Source: Fidelibacterota bacterium
GTDB taxonomy: Bacteria; Fidelibacterota; UBA2242; JAFGTP01
Assembly (NCBI GenBank): GCA_029939785.1
Contig: JAOZSG010000117.1
Location: 1-9,418, forward strand
Length of the DNA stretch: 9,418 bases
Reading direction: 5' to 3'
Within the stretch, counting starts at the first letter, position 1, and each line of letters begins with the position of its first letter. This document shows, piece after piece, positions 6,849 to 9,418 of this stretch. The notes beneath the pieces were generated by a model. The model ran no database searches, was not told where the DNA came from, and saw nothing but the letters and a program-made list of their open reading frames with translations. The position numbers were made by a program, and so were the translations under genes.

Positions 6849-7415
6849 ATGATGGATCGCAAATCAGCATTAGAATTATTGCATAAATACACTAAAACTT
6901 CTAGTTTGAGAAAACATGCCCTGGCTGTAGAAGCTGCTATGAGAGATTATGCTGTATATTATGGAGAAGATGTAGAAAAATGGGGTGTAACAGGGATTCT
7001 TCATGATTTTGATTATGAAAAATACCCCAATTCTGATGAACATCCATATAAAGGGAATGAAATATTAAAAGAAGTTGGAGTTTCAGAAGATATCAGGACG
7101 GCTATTATGGGTCATGCAGATTATACTGGTGTAAAAAGAGAGACTCTAATGGCAAAAACTCTTTTCGCTGTTGATGAACTATCTGGATTTATTATGGCTG
7201 TGGCTTTAGTTCGACCATCGAAAAGTATATTTGATCTAAAACCTAAATCAGTAAAAAAGAAATTTAAAGCCAAAGCTTTTTCAAAAAATGTAAGTAGGGA
7301 AGATATTAACTTAGGAATACAAGAGTTAGGTGTTGATGAAACAGAACATATCCAACATATTATTGATTCCCTGAAAACCATTGCCAAAGAACTTGAACTT
7401 GAAGGAGAAATATAA
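6849..7415 (+). CDS. HD-domain phosphohydrolase-like protein
   Basis: This is a soluble 188-residue protein of the HD superfamily of metal-dependent phosphohydrolases, which cleave phosphate esters of nucleotides or related compounds. The metal-ligand series is present: His 23 (RKHALAVE), His 52-Asp 53 (GILHDFDYEKYP), His 89 (MGHADY) and Asp 109 (AVDELSGFI). His 65 (DEHPYKG) sits where many members carry a further histidine. The C-terminal third is Lys-rich and helical (SVKKKFKAKAF), with the pattern of the family often annotated simply as HD or HDIG hydrolase; the substrate is unknown. Two ATGs stand in tandem at 6849 and 6852. AGAGGA at 6838-6843 lies 5 nt from the first and 8 nt from the second, so the second may be the true start. 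It is first in an operon with the PspC-like gene, whose ATG comes one base after this stop codon. Confidence 0.9.
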   Translation: MMDRKSALELLHKYTKTSSLRKHALAVEAAMRDYAVYYGEDVEKWGVTGILHDFDYEKYPNSDEHPYKGNEILKEVGVSEDIRTAIMGHADYTGVKRETLMAKTLFAVDELSGFIMAVALVRPSKSIFDLKPKSVKKKFKAKAFSKNVSREDINLGIQELGVDETEHIQHIIDSLKTIAKELELEGEI

Positions 7416-7416
7416 T

Positions 7417-7683
7417 ATGTATTGTAAAAAATGTGGGAGCGAAATCGAAGACAATAGTAACTATTGCTCAAAATGTGGATTTAGTGTTGAAACAAGAAAA
7501 TTTTATAGGTCAGGTGAAGATATCAAATTTTTAGGAATTTGTGGAGGTCTCGGTGAATATTTTCATATTGATTCAAATATTATTAGACTAATTATTGCAA
7601 TATTAATTTTATCTACGACTATTATTCCAGGATTATTAATATATTTTATTGCAGGATTTTTTATTCCATATAAATCGGATTGA
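7417..7683 (+). CDS. Zinc-ribbon plus PspC-domain membrane protein
   Basis: This is a small 88-residue protein made of two modules. Residues 1-21 are a zinc ribbon with two CxxC knuckles (Cys 3, Cys 6, Cys 17, Cys 20). Residues about 28-85 are a PspC domain: FYRSGEDIKFLGICGGLGEYF, then DSNIIRLIIAI, then a hydrophobic helix ending in FFIPYKSD. PspC is the envelope-stress partner in the phage-shock response, but stand-alone PspC-domain proteins are widespread and their role is often unknown. The ATG at 7417 was chosen because it puts the first Cys at residue 3 and has AAGGAG (7402-7407) 9 nt upstream. No pspA or pspB homologue lies in the window, so a classical Psp system is not supported here. 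The gene lies one base after the HD gene and 7 nt before the transporter, clearly within one operon. Confidence 0.88.
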   Translation: MYCKKCGSEIEDNSNYCSKCGFSVETRKFYRSGEDIKFLGICGGLGEYFHIDSNIIRLIIAILILSTTIIPGLLIYFIAGFFIPYKSD

Positions 7684-7690
7684 GGATAGC

Positions 7691-8980
7691 ATGAAAAAAA
7701 GAACATCTTTTCCAAATGTATTTTGGGTATCAAATTTTCTTGAATTAGTTGAAAGATTTGCATATTACGGTATTTATATGGGATTTGGTATTTATGTTGT
7801 CGAGCACCTTGGCTTTTCGACAGGTCAGTTAGGAGCAATCCAAAGTATTTTTCTCGCCATTTCCTACACAGTTCCTGTTATATCAGGTACTTTTGCGGAT
7901 AGATATGGATTTAAAAAAGTTTTGATAGTTGCCTATCTGGCTTATATACCATCAATTTTTTTATTACTATTTACAAAATCATTCTCAGGAATTGCATTAA
8001 CAATGCTCAGTATTGGGTTTGCTGCAGGAATATTTAAACCTCTGATTGCCGGTACAGTAAGATCTGTAACAGATGGTTCAAATAAAACTTTAGGTTTCGG
8101 AATTTTTTATGCAATGGTAAACGTAGGTGCATCATTTGGACCAATTATTATGGGAAAGTTGAGAATCATATCCTGGAATTATGCATACATAGCAGCTGCA
8201 ATAAGTATTACTATAGGTTTAATAGTTACAATTATTTTTTACAAAGAACCTGAAAGAACAGTAACTAATACAACATTGGGCGATAAATTAAAAGAAATTG
8301 GTCTTGTGTTGTCAGATAAAAAATTCACAATTTTTTTGATATTACTAGGACTGTTTTTTTGGCTTCCTTTTTGGGCGTTTTTTAACCTTTGTGCTTTATA
8401 CATTGACAATAATCTTGATACAGTTCAATTATATTTAAATATAAAAAGTGTTTTAGGTACGCATGTAGCAAACTTTCTTTCAAAAGTTGGTGAAGATGGA
8501 AATCGTGAACTTCTTGGTGAAACAATTGCTCATACAGGTTATATTATTATACTTTTTCAGGTGATGGTATCAAAAACTGCTGAAAAATTTGATGGGATGA
8601 ACACATTTTTGACTGGATTATTTATAACCGGGATAGGATTGATTTTAATTGGTATTGCCAAAGTATCGTTTCCTGCAATTGCTATTTTGGGCATTATGGT
8701 CGTTGCTGTTGGAGAAATGACTGCATCTCCAAGGATTCAGGAATATATTACATGGATTGCACCTAAAGAAAAAGCCGGACTCTATATGGGTACAAATTTT
8801 TTATCGATTGCAATTGGTGCTGCTCTTAGTGGTGTTGTATATACAACTCTTTTTGGTTATTTTAACGGAATAAATCATCCTGAATATGTGTGGTATGTAT
8901 TATCACTGAATATGATTTTAGGTATTGGAGCAATAAAAATATTTACAAAAACTATGGGTGAGTTTAAAGAATTAGGGTAA
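7691..8980 (+). CDS. POT/PTR2-like MFS transporter
   Basis: This is an inner-membrane transporter of 429 residues with about 12 predicted helices, of the major facilitator superfamily and close to the proton-coupled oligopeptide transporter (POT) group. Residues 18-27 match the POT hallmark ExxERFxYYG (ELVERFAYYG), whose acidic and Arg residues take part in proton coupling. Further family-like features are GTFADRYGFKK (66-76) between helices 2 and 3, GIFKPLIAGTV (113-123), FYAMVNVGASFGP (139-151) resembling the second PTR2 signature, and GEMTASPRIQEYITWIAP (341-358) resembling the POT segment around helix 10. The loop after helix 7 (about 236-280) is long and unusual in composition. Peptide transport is a guess from the family; divergent members carry other substrates. 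The ATG at 7691 has GAGGA 4 nt upstream; a TTG at 7649 in the same frame overlaps the PspC gene and is less likely. No clear terminator follows. Confidence 0.85.
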   Translation: MKKRTSFPNVFWVSNFLELVERFAYYGIYMGFGIYVVEHLGFSTGQLGAIQSIFLAISYTVPVISGTFADRYGFKKVLIVAYLAYIPSIFLLLFTKSFSGIALTMLSIGFAAGIFKPLIAGTVRSVTDGSNKTLGFGIFYAMVNVGASFGPIIMGKLRIISWNYAYIAAAISITIGLIVTIIFYKEPERTVTNTTLGDKLKEIGLVLSDKKFTIFLILLGLFFWLPFWAFFNLCALYIDNNLDTVQLYLNIKSVLGTHVANFLSKVGEDGNRELLGETIAHTGYIIILFQVMVSKTAEKFDGMNTFLTGLFITGIGLILIGIAKVSFPAIAILGIMVVAVGEMTASPRIQEYITWIAPKEKAGLYMGTNFLSIAIGAALSGVVYTTLFGYFNGINHPEYVWYVLSLNMILGIGAIKIFTKTMGEFKELG

Positions 8981-8982
8981 TT

Positions 8983-9017
8983 TACTTGATACTTGATACT
9001 TGATACTTGATACTTAT
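8983..9017. repeat. Heptanucleotide tandem repeat (TACTTGA)
   Basis: Four perfect direct copies of TACTTGA lie at 8983-8989, 8990-8996, 8997-9003 and 9004-9010, followed by a degenerate fifth, TACTTAT (9011-9017). The repeat begins two bases after the transporter stop codon and sits between convergent genes. Beyond it is AT-rich sequence with TTAATTGTTAA (9030-9040). Such short tandem arrays arise by slippage and may vary in copy number between strains. No coding or regulatory role is visible. Confidence 0.9.
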
Positions 9018-9036
9018 AATTGATAACTGTTAATTG

Positions 9037-9418
9037 TTAAAGTCCCAAGAATTTTATTGCACCACCACAACAAAATACAACAAATCCTGCAATAATGTGT
9101 GAGTATTTCGAGAATCTATTCATTTTGACAAATGAAAGTCCGGATACAGAAATCATTACAATGGAAATCATTGTTCCAATTGTTACAACTGTAAAGATGG
9201 TTGCAACTAATAAAACGGAGAGTATATTTCCTCTGGCTGCCGGATACATTATTAATGGTATTAAAGGTTCACATGGACCAAAAACAAAAATAATAAAAAG
9301 ACTCCAAACTACAGTTTTTGAGTTTTTTGATATATGTGGATGTACATGGTCTTTTGAGTGATTGTGATCATGAATATGCTTTTCTCCGTCAGAATGAGCG
9401 TGAATATGAGTATGATGT
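9037..9418 (-). CDS. Polytopic membrane transporter with His-rich loop (SafE/UreH/NicO-like), 5' partial
   Basis: The C-terminal 126 residues of a membrane protein are visible; the frame stays open to the window edge, so the N-terminus is missing. The visible part starts with a histidine-rich hydrophilic loop (9301-9417, minus strand: HHTHIHAHSDGEKHIHDHNH and on to HVHPH), about a dozen His with several Asp. Three hydrophobic segments follow. The first contains FGPCEPLIPLIMYPAA, a Pro-Cys-Glu-Pro motif typical of SafE/UreH-like transporters related to DsbD_2 and NicO families. The second has TIFTVVTIGTMISIVM-like spacing, and the last ends in FCCGGAIKFLGL. A His-rich loop next to such helices suggests handling of a transition metal such as nickel, cobalt or zinc; a sulfite-exporter-type annotation is also possible. 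The ATG at 9249 lies after the first conserved helix and is not the start. Family placement rests on visual motif recognition. Confidence 0.75.
   Translation of the reverse strand, partial: HHTHIHAHSDGEKHIHDHNHSKDHVHPHISKNSKTVVWSLFIIFVFGPCEPLIPLIMYPAARGNILSVLLVATIFTVVTIGTMISIVMISVSGLSFVKMNRFSKYSHIIAGFVVFCCGGAIKFLGL

Noticed and set aside
7121..7471. 116-codon open frame on the - strand across the HD and PspC genes
   Set aside because: It covers the conserved HD-hydrolase sequence in antisense and is Ser-rich, as expected from reverse reading of this coding sequence.
7417..7683. Complete phage-shock (Psp) system
   Set aside because: Only a PspC domain is present; no PspA, PspB or PspF homologue lies in the window.
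8983..9017. CRISPR-like array
   Set aside because: The unit is only 7 nt, copies are directly adjacent without spacers, and no cas gene is near.
1..9418. Prophage, insertion sequence or defence island
   Set aside because: There is no integrase, transposase, terminal inverted repeat, restriction gene or other mobile hallmark; the genes are signalling and membrane functions.

Overview
The window is a strongly AT-rich, densely coding stretch of bacterial DNA. It holds ten protein genes, no RNA genes, and no recognisable mobile element or CRISPR array. No stretch longer than about 190 bases lacks a gene. Several genes have Shine-Dalgarno-like sites (AGAGGA, AAGGA, AAGGAG), and an extended -10 promoter (TGnTATAAT) stands before the HD gene. 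These argue mildly against typical Bacteroidota expression signals. The gene content (cytosolic REC-kinase hybrids, an HDOD response regulator, a lipoprotein-like TlpA thioredoxin) suits a low-GC, probably Gram-negative, environmental bacterium. The phylum cannot be fixed from this sequence.

Layout. (1) 3-614, + strand: the 3' part of a membrane-anchored TlpA/ResA-type thioredoxin whose start lies outside the window. (2) 615-739: a convergent junction with two perfect hairpins, each followed by a T-tract on a different strand. (3) 740-5068, - strand: three tightly overlapping signalling genes, read in the order REC-GAF(?)-PAS-histidine kinase, REC-histidine kinase, REC-HDOD. (4) 5145-6662, - strand: an unrecognised membrane-anchored protein and, just upstream of it, an Mpv17/PMP22-like small membrane protein. 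(5) 6663-6848: a divergent, A/T-tract-rich promoter region. (6) 6849-8980, + strand: a probable operon of an HD-domain phosphohydrolase, a zinc-ribbon/PspC membrane protein and a POT-like MFS transporter. (7) 8981-9036: a heptanucleotide tandem repeat between convergent genes. (8) 9037-9418, - strand: the C-terminal part of a polytopic membrane protein with a histidine-rich loop, probably a SafE/UreH/NicO-type transporter.

How the genes work together. The clearest functional unit is the three-gene signalling operon. All three proteins start with a receiver domain, none has a membrane segment, and the genes overlap by 4 and 8 nt, so co-translation and a shared phosphorelay are likely. The two kinases have their receiver at the N-terminus rather than the C-terminus, which suggests that an outside kinase, or each other, gates them. 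The output would pass to the HDOD protein and so act through protein-protein contacts or an HD-type activity rather than DNA binding. No wholly new system is evident. The best leads are this cytosolic multi-receiver cascade, the unrecognised gene at 5145-6116, and the divided bidirectional terminator.
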